The position numbers were made by a program, and so were the translations under genes. Source: JAHJQZ01 sp963675235 (lineage in GTDB: Bacteria; Pseudomonadota; Alphaproteobacteria; Rhizobiales; Devosiaceae). Taken from it: 64,000 nt of DNA. The DNA is taken from contig CAXXFU010000002.1 in NCBI GenBank assembly GCA_963675235.2, positions 1,191,888 through 1,255,887 on the forward strand. Reading direction: 5' to 3'. This document shows positions 39,033 through 48,230 of the stretch, piece by piece. The notes under the pieces are model-generated. The model had not been told where the DNA came from. It saw only the letters and a list, made by a program, of their open reading frames with translations, and made no database searches. Position 1 is the stretch's first letter, and every line of letters starts with the position of its first letter.

Positions 39033-39893
39033 TTACCCTTTCACGCCGCCGAAGGTCAGTCCGGCGATCAGATGCTTTTGAACGATGAAGGTCAGGACGA
39101 GAGCGGGAATGATGATGAGCACGGCCATGGCGCTCATGCCGGTCCAGTCGACCGTGAACTGCGCGGTAAAGTCCATCAGCCCGACCGGCATGGTCTTGGA
39201 TGCCGTGGTGCGCGTCAGCTGGCTGGCGAGCGCATATTCGTTCCACGAGGTCAGAAAGGCGAAGATGGCGGCGGAGGCGAGTCCGGATCGCGCCAATGGA
39301 AACTCGACCTTCCAGAAGGCCTGCCAGCGCGTGCAGCCGTCGATCTGCGCCGCTTCGCTGAGATCTGGCGGGATCTGGCGGAAAAAGCCGTCGGTCAGCC
39401 AGATCGTGAAGGGGATGTTGATCGCCAGATAGACAACGATCATCCCGAAACTGGTATCGATGAGTCCAAGCCGGGCCCAGATGATGAACAGCGGCAGACT
39501 CAACGCCACACCCGGCACCGTCCGGCTCAGCATGAAGCCGAGGAACAGGGTGGCCTTGCCGCGGAAGCGATAGCGCGCGAAGGCATACCCCCCCATCATA
39601 CCGATGCCGACGGCGATGGCCGTTGAGGTCAGCGAGATGACCAGCGAATTGACGAAGTAATTGACGACGGGCAGACCTTGCTGGGTGGAGAGTTGACCGA
39701 AAATGCCGAGGAAATTGTGCAATGTCAGCTGCTCCGGAATCCAGACCGCCGGCCGCGCCAGCACCTCGATATTCGGACGGAACGCGGTCAACACAACCCA
39801 GGCGCCTGGCACAACCAGAATGAGCATTGCAATCAGGATGCCCAGGCGAATGGCCCAGCGGTGCCAGGGTTTCTCGATCGACAGCGCGCTCAT
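39033..39893 (-). CDS. Sugar ABC transporter permease (MalG type, second system)
   Basis: A 286-residue six-helix permease beginning MSALSIEKPWHRWAIRLGI; EAA loop SEAAQIDGCTRWQAFWKVEFP. It overlaps the preceding permease gene by four bases (ATGA) and precedes the ATPase gene by four bases. Confidence 0.93.
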   Translation of the reverse strand: MSALSIEKPWHRWAIRLGILIAMLILVVPGAWVVLTAFRPNIEVLARPAVWIPEQLTLHNFLGIFGQLSTQQGLPVVNYFVNSLVISLTSTAIAVGIGMMGGYAFARYRFRGKATLFLGFMLSRTVPGVALSLPLFIIWARLGLIDTSFGMIVVYLAINIPFTIWLTDGFFRQIPPDLSEAAQIDGCTRWQAFWKVEFPLARSGLASAAIFAFLTSWNEYALASQLTRTTASKTMPVGLMDFTAQFTVDWTGMSAMAVLIIIPALVLTFIVQKHLIAGLTFGGVKG

Positions 39894-40804
39894 TGTGCAC
39901 CTCCCATGAAGTTTCGGGCGGCCACGAGCTTTCGATAAAAGTAGAACGTGAAGACGATCGACAGCAGAATGGAGACGTAGCCCATCGCATTGGCCATGCC
40001 CATCTGGCTGTTCTGATAGCCAACGCGGGTCATCAGCGTCCAGATCAGCTCCGTGCGCCCTGCCGGCCCGCCATTGGTCATGATGCGGACCATGTCATAC
40101 GCACGGGCCACATCCAGCGACCGGATGGTCATGGCGATGAAAACGAACGGCATCAGAAATGGCAGCGTGATGTGCCAGAAGACCTGAAACGGATTGCAGC
40201 CATCGACCTTGGCCGCCTCGATCGGTTCCTTTGGCAAGGACATGAGACCGGCAAGCAGCAGGATGGCAAAGACCGAGGTCGACATCCAGATTTCGGCAAG
40301 GATGATGGTGAGTGGTGCGAGCGTACCATCAACCAGCCACGGAATCGGCGTCGCGATCAGTCCGAGATCGAACAGCGCATTGTTCACCAACCCCACGGCA
40401 TCATTGAACAAATACTTGAACTGAAATCCCACAAGGATCGGGGAGAACATCATCGGAAACATCATCACCGTGCGCAATGTGCGCTGCCCCCAGGTGATCT
40501 TGTTGACCAGAAGCGCCAGACCCAACCCGAAAATCAGTTCGAGATTCAGCGCGATTGTAATGAACACGATGGTTCGCCAAAACGCCCACCAGAATTCGGC
40601 ATTGCCGAACAGGCGCTGGTAGTTTCGCAACCCAATGAAATTGAACAGCGTTGCCGGGCGGGTCAGATTGTAGCTCGTGAAGCTCGTCCAGAACGACACG
40701 ACCAACGGCACCAGAACCACGGCAAGGATCACGATGATCGCCGGAAGCAATAGCAAATAGGGTGTCGCGCGTGGCGAGCGTAGGAGTTTCATCGCGGCCT
40801 GCAT
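39890..40804 (-). CDS. Sugar ABC transporter permease (MalF type, second system)
   Basis: About 304 residues from MQAAMKLLRSPRATPYLLLL; an ATG four codons further in is equally possible because neither has a clear Shine-Dalgarno. Six membrane helices; EAA loop IEAAKVDGCNPFQVFWHITLP. The long frame upstream of the start is a shadow of the binding-protein gene region. Confidence 0.92.
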   Translation of the reverse strand: MQAAMKLLRSPRATPYLLLLPAIIVILAVVLVPLVVSFWTSFTSYNLTRPATLFNFIGLRNYQRLFGNAEFWWAFWRTIVFITIALNLELIFGLGLALLVNKITWGQRTLRTVMMFPMMFSPILVGFQFKYLFNDAVGLVNNALFDLGLIATPIPWLVDGTLAPLTIILAEIWMSTSVFAILLLAGLMSLPKEPIEAAKVDGCNPFQVFWHITLPFLMPFVFIAMTIRSLDVARAYDMVRIMTNGGPAGRTELIWTLMTRVGYQNSQMGMANAMGYVSILLSIVFTFYFYRKLVAARNFMGGAQ

Positions 40805-40905
40805 GCCCTGGAACCAACGGCATATCGGCCGGCCAGAGCAACGGCCGGCCAATACCGGGAGACCGGCGCCGAGATTGGCGCCGGCTGTTTGCACCGTCCG
40901 GTCTG

Positions 40906-42234
40906 CTAGTTCAGCAGACCCGCGTCTTCCATGATGATGGTCGCATCGGCTGCGGCCTGATCGAGGGCTTCCTGCGCCGTCTTGTCGCCAACGATTGCGG
41001 CCTGAACCTGGGGCCAGATCACGTTCGAGACTTCGATCCACTGCGCAACGAGCGGCGGGGTCCGGGCTTCGGCCAGAGAACCTTCCCAGGCCGAGAACAT
41101 GTCGACCATGAAGCTCTTGTCGTTCTCCTTGAACCACGCCTTTACCGCCGGATAGGTGGCAGTGCGGGTGGGCAGGTTGCCGGCCTGGGCCTCCATCATC
41201 TCGCTCTCGTCATTGGTCAGGAACACGGCAAACGAGGCCGCGGCCTCCTTGTTGTCGCATGCCTGCGTGACAGAGAAGGAATGCGATCCAGACCAGCCGC
41301 CGCGAATGCCGGCACTCCCGACCGGGGCCGTGGCGAACCCGAGTTCATCGGCGATCTTTGAGGAGGACGGATCCGAATAGTATCCGGCAAAGCCCGGCCA
41401 ATCGAGATCGATGGCGAGCTGACCGGCGGCCATAGCCTGCCCGATGTCGTCCCAGGTGTAGTTCACGGTGCCGGCCGGAACGGCCTTGGCATCGTAGATG
41501 TCCTTGAACCAGTTGACCGCGTCGACTCCGGCCTGCGAATTGAAGATCGGCTTCCAGTTCTCATCGAAGATATCGCCGCCATTGGCGCGCAGGATTTCCA
41601 TGAACCGGCCGGACATGCCTTCGTCCTTGCCGGCAAAGGCTGTGCCGTAAAGATTCGGCGGATCGGCAAAGAAGATGACCTGGTTCTTGAAGTCCTCGAA
41701 GGTCTCGGGCGGGACCAGATCCTTGCCGAATTTGGCCTTGTAGGCCGCCTGATTGTCGGCGTTCTCGTAAAGGCTCTTGCGATAATAGATGTTCGACACG
41801 TCGGTGACGCGCGGCAATTGCACCAAGCGCCCGTCGACCATGGCCGAGGCGAGCGTGCCAGGCACGTATTTGTCGAGTTCGGTCTGCGGAATGAAGTCCT
41901 TCAGATCAATGTAGAGATCACCGTATTGGGGAGCAAAGCTCGTATGGTTCGACCCCACGCACCACGAGATCGATCCTGAGGCGATGTCCTGCTTGATTTC
42001 GCGATCGAGATCGAAGTGGTTCTTGGACGAGACGATCTCGACCTTGGCGCCCGTCATCGCCTCCCATTCGGGGATGCGCGTGTAGAGCTTTTCGTATTGG
42101 GTGCCTCCGATCAGCTTCACCTTGAGGGTGTAGCCGTCGAACTTACCGTAGTCGAAGTGCTGTGCGAACGCGGCCGTGCCGAATCCAAGCACCACGCACG
42201 ACGCCATTAGCGCCTGCAACACATGTCGATGCAT
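40906..42234 (-). CDS. ABC transporter solute-binding protein (second system)
   Basis: A 442-residue periplasmic protein; start at 42234 after GGAGGAG. Signal peptide residues 1-24 (HRHVLQALMASCVVLGFGTA ... FAQ). Family 1 fold with NYTWDDIGQAMAAGQLAID and AAASFAVFLTNDESEM. First gene of the six-gene leftward operon that ends in the SDR at 36074; divergent from the IclR gene. Confidence 0.92.
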   Translation of the reverse strand: MHRHVLQALMASCVVLGFGTAAFAQHFDYGKFDGYTLKVKLIGGTQYEKLYTRIPEWEAMTGAKVEIVSSKNHFDLDREIKQDIASGSISWCVGSNHTSFAPQYGDLYIDLKDFIPQTELDKYVPGTLASAMVDGRLVQLPRVTDVSNIYYRKSLYENADNQAAYKAKFGKDLVPPETFEDFKNQVIFFADPPNLYGTAFAGKDEGMSGRFMEILRANGGDIFDENWKPIFNSQAGVDAVNWFKDIYDAKAVPAGTVNYTWDDIGQAMAAGQLAIDLDWPGFAGYYSDPSSSKIADELGFATAPVGSAGIRGGWSGSHSFSVTQACDNKEAAASFAVFLTNDESEMMEAQAGNLPTRTATYPAVKAWFKENDKSFMVDMFSAWEGSLAEARTPPLVAQWIEVSNVIWPQVQAAIVGDKTAQEALDQAAADATIIMEDAGLLN

Positions 42235-42369
42235 AGTTTCTCCTCCACCAGCCTCCCACACCAGGCTCGAATGGCCCTTGATCATCCATATGTGAAAGGT
42301 CTATTTGTAAGTAAGCAGAAGGGGCGTTGTGCGTCAACTGGTCGCAGCTAGGGCTCGAGGGAGGATTTT

Positions 42370-43146
42370 GTGGACAAGGACGCCGAAGCCGACAGGTATC
42401 GAGCTCCCGCCCTCGATAAAGGGCTGGATATTCTCGAACTTCTGGCCGGCACCAGTGAGGGCCTGAGCCAGGCGGAAATCGCCAAATCCCTCAACCGCAC
42501 ACCGAATGAAATCTACCGGATGCTCGACCGGCTGGTACGACGCGGCTATGTGCAGCGCACGCTGGGTGATCGCTACGAACTGACTCTCAAGCTTTTCGAA
42601 CTGGCCCATATGGCGCCGCCGGTGGCACGTCTGGTCAGCCAGTCAATGCCGGTCATGCGTCTGTTCGCGCGTGATGCGCTGCAAGCGGTTCATCTCGTCA
42701 TTTACGATCGCAACGTGCTTGTCGTGGTCGCGCAGGTCGACGGCCCCGGCTACTGGAACGTGTCCATCCGGGTCGGCTCGCGCATCCAGATGACCAATAC
42801 CGGTTCCGGTCACGTTTTCCTCGCCTATGCTTCCGACGAGGAACGCGAACTGATGCTTGAAGATCCGGCGACGCGTGTTCAGGAGGTTCTTTCCGCCGAA
42901 CTGGCCGAACGTCTGTCCCAGGTCAGGAATCGTGGATACGAGGCAATGAGGAGCAATCAGGTTGCCAGTGTGGTGAACCTGTCCGTGCCGATCTTCGATT
43001 CACTCGGCACAGTGATCGCGGCGTTGACCTGCCCGTATACGGAACGCCTTGATGTCGCCGAAGCCCCCGGGGAAACCGTGGCCCTTGAATTGTTGCGTCA
43101 AGCCGGCCGCGAGATCAACGAACGCCATCGCGTCGTGTCGTCGTAA
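42370..43146 (+). CDS. IclR-family transcriptional regulator
   Basis: A 258-residue regulator starting at GTG 42370 after GGGAGG. N-terminal winged HTH (LDKGLDILELLAGTSEGLSQ; EIAKSLNRTPNEIYRMLDRL) and C-terminal effector domain (VNLSVPIFDSLGTVIAALTC). It lies between the divergent second ABC operon (-) and the lactonase operon (+), 135 bases from the binding-protein start, and probably regulates both. It likely senses an acid-sugar intermediate (inference). Confidence 0.93.
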   Translation: MDKDAEADRYRAPALDKGLDILELLAGTSEGLSQAEIAKSLNRTPNEIYRMLDRLVRRGYVQRTLGDRYELTLKLFELAHMAPPVARLVSQSMPVMRLFARDALQAVHLVIYDRNVLVVVAQVDGPGYWNVSIRVGSRIQMTNTGSGHVFLAYASDEERELMLEDPATRVQEVLSAELAERLSQVRNRGYEAMRSNQVASVVNLSVPIFDSLGTVIAALTCPYTERLDVAEAPGETVALELLRQAGREINERHRVVSS

Positions 43147-43159
43147 GCGGGAGGAAGCA

Positions 43160-43993
43160 ATGCGCATTGTCGATACACATCTTCATCTGGTCTATCGCGA
43201 CCGCTTTTCCTATCCGTGGCTTGCCGATGCGCCACCGCTGAACCGGCAATGGACGGCTGACGACTATTTCGCCAAGGCGATAGCGCTCGGCATCGAGACC
43301 GCGCTTCATATGGAAGTCGATGTCGCCGAAGAGGACATGGAAGCCGAGACGCGTTTCATTGTCGGTGCCCACCCGCGCATCGGCGGCGCCGTTGCATCTG
43401 CCCGGCCGGAAAGCGACGGGTTTGCGGCCTATTTGGAGTGCGTGCGCGCCATCCCGGGCGTCAAGGGGATCAGGCGTATCCTGCATACCTCGCCCGACGA
43501 GTTAGGCGGCACCGCCCTTTTTGCCGAAAATATCCAGCGCATCGGCGATGCCGGCCTGCCCTTCGATCTTTGCGTGCTCGCCCGGCAATTGCCGATCGGC
43601 CGTGCATTGGCTGCGAAGTGCCCGAACACGCAGTTCGTTCTCGATCATTGCGGCGTACCCGATATTGCCGGGCAAGCTCTGGATCCATGGCGCGATGAGA
43701 TCAGGGCCCTGTCAAAGCTGCCCAACGTCGCAGCAAAGATTTCCGGTGTGGTCGCCTATGCCAAGCCCGACTGGGTGGTCGACGATCTGAAGCCCTTCGT
43801 CGAACACGTCATCGCGTGTTTCGGATGGGACCGCGTCGTCTGGGGATCCGATTATCCTGTGTGCACCTTGACCGCCGATCTCGAGCGCTGGGTCTCGGCG
43901 AGCAAACACATCGCAAGCGGCGCCAGCACGGACGAACAGGCAAAGCTATTTCATCGCAATGCCGAGCGAATCTATGGACTTGAGGGGAACTGA
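43160..43993 (+). CDS. Amidohydrolase-family lactonase; candidate L-fuconolactonase
   Basis: A 277-residue TIM-barrel hydrolase (COG3618 type). The start at 43160 follows GGAGGAAG. Metal-binding DTHLHL at residues 4-9, FVLDHCGVPD, and the C-terminal GSDYPVC with the catalytic aspartate. This group includes L-fuconolactonases and L-rhamnono-lactonases. It probably opens L-fucono-lactone to L-fuconate, the FucD substrate. It begins the enzyme part of the rightward operon, 13 bases after iclR. Confidence 0.82.
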   Translation: MRIVDTHLHLVYRDRFSYPWLADAPPLNRQWTADDYFAKAIALGIETALHMEVDVAEEDMEAETRFIVGAHPRIGGAVASARPESDGFAAYLECVRAIPGVKGIRRILHTSPDELGGTALFAENIQRIGDAGLPFDLCVLARQLPIGRALAAKCPNTQFVLDHCGVPDIAGQALDPWRDEIRALSKLPNVAAKISGVVAYAKPDWVVDDLKPFVEHVIACFGWDRVVWGSDYPVCTLTADLERWVSASKHIASGASTDEQAKLFHRNAERIYGLEGN

Positions 43994-43995
43994 CA

Positions 43996-44325
43996 ATGAA
44001 ACGCTACGCGTCAGTCATCGGATTAAAGGCGGACGCCATCGCCGCATATAAGCGTCTTCATGCCGACGTCTGGCCGGACGTCCTTGCGCAGATCGCACAC
44101 TCCAACATTCGCAATTACTCGATCTATCTCAAGGAGCCGGAAAACCTGCTTTTTTCCTACTTCGAGTATCACGGCTGCGACTACGACGCCGACATGGCGG
44201 CTATGGCCGCGGACAAACGCACCCAAGAATGGTGGGACGTGTGCATGCCGCTTCAATCTCCGCTCGACACCCGCAAGCCCGGTGAATGGTGGGCTAACAT
44301 GCCGGAAGTGTTCCATGTCGATTGA
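43996..44325 (+). CDS. L-rhamnose/L-fucose mutarotase (RhaM/DUF718 family)
   Basis: A 109-residue dimeric alpha/beta-barrel sugar mutarotase of the RhaM type: YKRLHADVWPDVLAQI, NYSIYLKEPENLLFSYFEY and the aromatic EWWANMPEVFHVD. It interconverts anomers of 6-deoxy-L-sugars. In this context L-fucose is the likely substrate. Two bases after the lactonase stop; its last 11 bases overlap the next gene. Confidence 0.88.
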   Translation: MKRYASVIGLKADAIAAYKRLHADVWPDVLAQIAHSNIRNYSIYLKEPENLLFSYFEYHGCDYDADMAAMAADKRTQEWWDVCMPLQSPLDTRKPGEWWANMPEVFHVD

Positions 44326-45394
44326 ACCGTCAAACATTGACCTTAATGCCTTGCGCCAATCCTGGCCCCTGCCCTCCGCGCCTCGGCCGGTCGTTATTTT
44401 CGGCGCAGGCAGCATTGTCGGTGATGCCCATCTGCCGGCCTATCGCATGGCCGGAATTCCGGTAGCCGGTATCTTCGATATCGATGCCGGCAAGGCGCGG
44501 GCGCTTGCCGAGAAATGGAACGTGCGTGTCTTTGACACTGCAGAAGAGGCAATCGCCAAGCCCGGCGCCGTCTACGACCTTGCCCTGCCTCCAAAGGCGC
44601 ATCTTTCCATACTCGAAAAGCTTCCCGAGGGCGCGGCGGCGCTGATCCAGAAACCGATGGGCAGCACAATCGAAGAAGCGTTGGCCATCCTCTCGGTCTG
44701 CCGCAGCAGAAAACTGACAGCCGCAGTCAATTTCCAACTCCGCTTCTCGCCGATGATGCTTGCCGTTCACGACCTCTTCGACAAAGGCGCATTCGGCCAG
44801 CTCATCGATGTCGAAATGCATGCCAACATGAACACTCCCTGGCAGCTGTTTCCGTTCCTGATCGGGCTGCCGCGCATCGAGATCGCCGTCCATTCGATCC
44901 ACTATCTCGACCTGATCCGCCACTTCCTCGGCAATCCAGTGGGCGTTCATGCCAAGACCATGGGGCATCCAGCGACGGACATGGCCCAGACCCGCACGTC
45001 CGCCATCCTCGATTATGGCGACGCGATCCGCTGTGTCATGTCGGTCAACCACAACCACGATTTCGGGTCGAAGTTCCAGGACTGCACCTTCCGCTTCGAA
45101 GGCACCGAAGGCGCGGTCATGACAACCCTTGGGGTTAATCTCAACTATCCCAAAGGCGTACCGGACGAGCTTTGGTATTGCGCCAAGGGCGGCGAATGGA
45201 CCGAGATTGCGCTGCACGGCACATGGTTCCCGCATGCCTTCATCGGCACCATGTCGAACCTGCAGCGCTTTGCCGCCGGCGAGGACGAGGTGCTGGTGTC
45301 CAATGTCGAAGACGCCTGGCAGACAATGGCCCTCGTCGAGGCGGCTTTTGAATCGTCAGCTGCACCGGCCACGCCCGTTCGGAGCGCGCCGTGA
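44315..45394 (+). CDS. Gfo/Idh/MocA-family oxidoreductase
   Basis: A 359-residue NAD(P)-dependent sugar dehydrogenase. The start at 44315 (MSIEPSNIDLNAL) lies inside the mutarotase 3' end. Rossmann motif VVIFGAGSIVGDAHLPAY; the Lys of the family EKP-like motif is in LIQKPMG; the C-terminal domain has the catalytic His region (IAVHSIHYLDLIRHF). It could be the sugar dehydrogenase of the pathway or act on another inositol-like substrate; not resolved. Confidence 0.85.
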   Translation: MSIEPSNIDLNALRQSWPLPSAPRPVVIFGAGSIVGDAHLPAYRMAGIPVAGIFDIDAGKARALAEKWNVRVFDTAEEAIAKPGAVYDLALPPKAHLSILEKLPEGAAALIQKPMGSTIEEALAILSVCRSRKLTAAVNFQLRFSPMMLAVHDLFDKGAFGQLIDVEMHANMNTPWQLFPFLIGLPRIEIAVHSIHYLDLIRHFLGNPVGVHAKTMGHPATDMAQTRTSAILDYGDAIRCVMSVNHNHDFGSKFQDCTFRFEGTEGAVMTTLGVNLNYPKGVPDELWYCAKGGEWTEIALHGTWFPHAFIGTMSNLQRFAAGEDEVLVSNVEDAWQTMALVEAAFESSAAPATPVRSAP

Positions 45395-45954
45395 GCGGGG
45401 CGCCGGAGTTTGCGCCGACTGTCGGGATACACACGACCAATCCGGCGACCATGCCGCACGAGCACGCCCGATTGCCGGTGTGGAATGCAGAGAACTGGTT
45501 TTATGAGGACTTTGAGGTTGGACATCGCATCCGCTCGCTTCGACGCACGATCTCCGAAGGCGAGTCGATGCAGTTCAATGCACTGGTCACCGACATGCAC
45601 CCTTATGTCGCTGACGAGATTTTCGCCAAAACGGAAGGCCAGTTCGGACGGCGGCTGGTTGCCGGCGCCTTTGTGTTTTCGGCCGGGTTGGGCCTGGTGG
45701 CGACCAATTGCGTCAATGCCTTTTCCTACGGCTATGACAAGCTCAGATTCATCAAGCCGACCTTCATCGGCGACACCATCTACACTATCCGTACCAATCT
45801 CGAAAAACGCCCAAAATACAAAGAGCTCGGCCTGATCAAGGCGAGTTACGAAGTCTTCAAGGATGAGGGCGATCTGGTGCTTTACTGCGAGCACCTTCAG
45901 ACCGTGAAATACAAAGATCCTGCCGCCTGGGCAGGCAAAACAGAAAAAGACTGA
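45391..45954 (+). CDS. MaoC-like hotdog protein, catalytic His replaced
   Basis: A 187-residue protein, GTG start overlapping the previous stop (GTGA). Hotdog-fold MaoC features: WFYEDFEVGHRIRSLRRTIS, AGAFVFSAGLGLV and YGYDKLRFIKPTFIGDTI. The usual hydratase motif D-x-N-P-x-H-x-D reads DMHPYVAD here: Asp is kept but the catalytic His position is Val. It may not be a classical enoyl-CoA hydratase, or may pair with the second MaoC protein at 48230. Operon partner of a CoA-transferase and a leaderless binding-protein fold. Confidence 0.8.
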   Translation: MSGAPEFAPTVGIHTTNPATMPHEHARLPVWNAENWFYEDFEVGHRIRSLRRTISEGESMQFNALVTDMHPYVADEIFAKTEGQFGRRLVAGAFVFSAGLGLVATNCVNAFSYGYDKLRFIKPTFIGDTIYTIRTNLEKRPKYKELGLIKASYEVFKDEGDLVLYCEHLQTVKYKDPAAWAGKTEKD

Positions 45955-45960
45955 GGCAAG

Positions 45961-47121
45961 ATGACTTCCGATCAAGAACTCCCGCTGGCCGGACTGGTTG
46001 TTGTCGACCTGTGTCAGTTTCTTTCAGGCCCCTACGCCTCCCTGCGCCTTCAAGATCTCGGTGCGCGCGTGATCAAGATCGAGCGACCGAGTGGCGGCGA
46101 TCTCAGCCGTCAGATCTATCTGAGCGACACCGAGATCGGTGGGGATTCGACGATCTTTCACGCCATCAACCGTTCCAAGGAAAGCCTGGCTCTCGACCTA
46201 AAAGACCCGGACGACGTGGCTGCGCTGAAAAAGCTGATTGGCCAGGCAGACGTCATGCTGCAGAATTTCCGCCCCGGCGTCATCGAGCGGCTCGGCCTTG
46301 ACTACGAGTCCGCCAAAGGGATCAATCCACGCCTCGTCTATGGTTCGATCACCGGCTATGGCACCGAAGGCCCGTGGGTTGAACGCCCGGGACAGGATCT
46401 TCTGGCACAAGCCCGCTCAGGTGTCATGTGGCTCAACGGCGACGACGACCAGGGCCCCGTGCCCTTCGGGCTGGCCGTCGCCGACATGCTGGCCGGCGCC
46501 GCCCTGGCTCAGGGCATTCTCGCCTCCCTCGTCCGGCGCGGGGTCACCGGGCGCGGCGCCCATGTGGAGACGAGCCTTCTCGAAGCCCTGGTTGACTTCC
46601 AGTTCGAGGTCCTGACCACCCATCTCAACGATGGCAGGCGCGCGCCGAAGCGCTCGCGTTTCCGTTCGGCACACGCCTATTTGTCGGCGCCCTATGGCGT
46701 CTATCCGACGAAAGACGGTTATATCGCCATCGCCATGACGCCGCTCGGCCGGCTCGCTGACCTGTTCGCACTCGAAACGCTCGCACCCTTTTCTGGGGAT
46801 CCGAGCAGCTGGTTCAGCCACCGCGACGAGATCAAGCGCATCATCGCCGAAAGGCTCGCAACGGAAACGACCGCACATTGGCTATCGATTCTCGATCCGG
46901 CCGATATCTGGTGCTCCGAGGTGCTGACGTGGGCCGAGCTGATGGAAAGCGACGGTTTCCGAGCACTCGATCTCCTGCAGACGGTAACGCGCGAGGACGA
47001 TGTCTCGATCCTGACCACGCGCTCCCCTCTCAGGATCGACGGAAAACGCACGCGCACGACGCGAGCGGCGCCTCGGGTCGGTGAACACAGCGGGCGCATA
47101 AGAGCGGAATTCGGCCTGTGA
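45961..47121 (+). CDS. Class III CoA-transferase (CaiB/BaiF family)
   Basis: A 386-residue enzyme with the family N-terminus (LAGLVVVDLCQFLSGPYASL), GARVIKIERPSGGD, LQNFRPGVIERLGL, GSITGYGTEGPW and the catalytic aspartate D175 in VADMLAG. Such enzymes move CoA between carboxylic acids. With two MaoC-like genes beside it, it suggests that an acid from the sugar route is activated to a CoA thioester. Substrate unknown. Six bases after the MaoC gene; overlaps the next start by four bases. Confidence 0.9.
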   Translation: MTSDQELPLAGLVVVDLCQFLSGPYASLRLQDLGARVIKIERPSGGDLSRQIYLSDTEIGGDSTIFHAINRSKESLALDLKDPDDVAALKKLIGQADVMLQNFRPGVIERLGLDYESAKGINPRLVYGSITGYGTEGPWVERPGQDLLAQARSGVMWLNGDDDQGPVPFGLAVADMLAGAALAQGILASLVRRGVTGRGAHVETSLLEALVDFQFEVLTTHLNDGRRAPKRSRFRSAHAYLSAPYGVYPTKDGYIAIAMTPLGRLADLFALETLAPFSGDPSSWFSHRDEIKRIIAERLATETTAHWLSILDPADIWCSEVLTWAELMESDGFRALDLLQTVTREDDVSILTTRSPLRIDGKRTRTTRAAPRVGEHSGRIRAEFGL

Positions 47122-48230
47122 TCAAGCTTCGCGGCATGACCTGGAACCACGCGCGCGGCTACGACCCGATGGTCGCCACATCGCGGGCATGGTTCGAAAA
47201 GACCGGTGTTCAAATCGACTGGGAGAAGCGCAGCCTTCAGGACTTCGAAGCCTATCCCGTCGAGGACCTCGCCCGAGCATTCGATCTCATCGTCATCGAT
47301 CATCCGCATGTCGGTGAGATCACGGCTGAGAACTGCCTTGTGCCGCTTGATGTCTCCGGCCGCCAGACGGAACTTGCGGCGCTCGCACTTGGCTCGGTTG
47401 GCCAGTCGTTCGCAAGCTACCAGTTCGCCGAACGGCAATGGGCCTTCCCGATCGATGCCGCCGCCCAGGTCATGGCCTGGCGCCCGGATCTGTGTGAGCC
47501 GCCGCAATGCTGGGATGATGTCATCGCGCTCGCCAGGCAGGGCCGGATCGTCCTGCCGCTCCGGCCGCCGCACAATCTCATGTGCTTTTTCACGCTCTGC
47601 GCCAATCTCGGCGCGCCGTGCGCGACAACTCCGGGCAAGCTTGTGCAATCCGATATCGGACTGCGCGCCATCGCGATGCTGCAGGAAACCGCTCTTCATC
47701 TCGACGCCGCCAATTTCGATATGGATCCGATCGCGGCCTCCGAATTGCTGGTCCAGGATCAATCCACGCTCGCTGTCATGCCTCTCGGTTACGGCTATGC
47801 GAACTACACGGTTCCCGGCTTCCGCCGGCACAGGCTGCGCTTTGCCGACATTCCGCTTGCCGAATGCAAAGGCTCGACGCTTGGCGGCACGGGCATTGCC
47901 GTTTCTGCCTTTTCCGAGCATGTCACCGAAGCGATCGACTATGCCTATTGGGTGGCGTCCGGAGAAGTCCAGGCCAGCCTATACGCAGTATCCGGCGGCC
48001 AGCCCGGATACGCAACGGCCTGGGAGGCCGACGCTGTCAACGCCGCGACCGATGACTTTTATGCGGCAACGCGCCAAACCCTTGAGCGCGCCTATATGCG
48101 TCCTCGCCATCGCGGCTACATGGGGTTTCAGCAAAAAGCGAGCGACCGGCTCGATGCCGGATTGCGCTCGCATCATGCGGCCCAGAGCATTCTTGCCGAT
48201 CTCAACCGTTTGTTCGAGGAGAGCTTCTGA
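47118..48230 (+). CDS. Leaderless solute-binding-protein-like protein
   Basis: A 370-residue protein resembling family 1 ABC sugar-binding proteins (WFEKTGVQIDWEKRSLQDFE; FDLIVIDHPHVGEI; WAFPIDAAAQVMAWRPDL; GGTGIAVSAFSEH) but starting MIKLRGMTWNHARGYD with no signal peptide. ATG overlaps the CoA-transferase stop and its stop shares a base with the next MaoC start, so the frame is fixed and no leader was missed. It should be cytosolic. No permease or ATPase is attached. It may be a repurposed ligand-binding or catalytic protein of the CoA module; function unknown. Confidence 0.8.
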   Translation: MIKLRGMTWNHARGYDPMVATSRAWFEKTGVQIDWEKRSLQDFEAYPVEDLARAFDLIVIDHPHVGEITAENCLVPLDVSGRQTELAALALGSVGQSFASYQFAERQWAFPIDAAAQVMAWRPDLCEPPQCWDDVIALARQGRIVLPLRPPHNLMCFFTLCANLGAPCATTPGKLVQSDIGLRAIAMLQETALHLDAANFDMDPIAASELLVQDQSTLAVMPLGYGYANYTVPGFRRHRLRFADIPLAECKGSTLGGTGIAVSAFSEHVTEAIDYAYWVASGEVQASLYAVSGGQPGYATAWEADAVNAATDDFYAATRQTLERAYMRPRHRGYMGFQQKASDRLDAGLRSHHAAQSILADLNRLFEESF

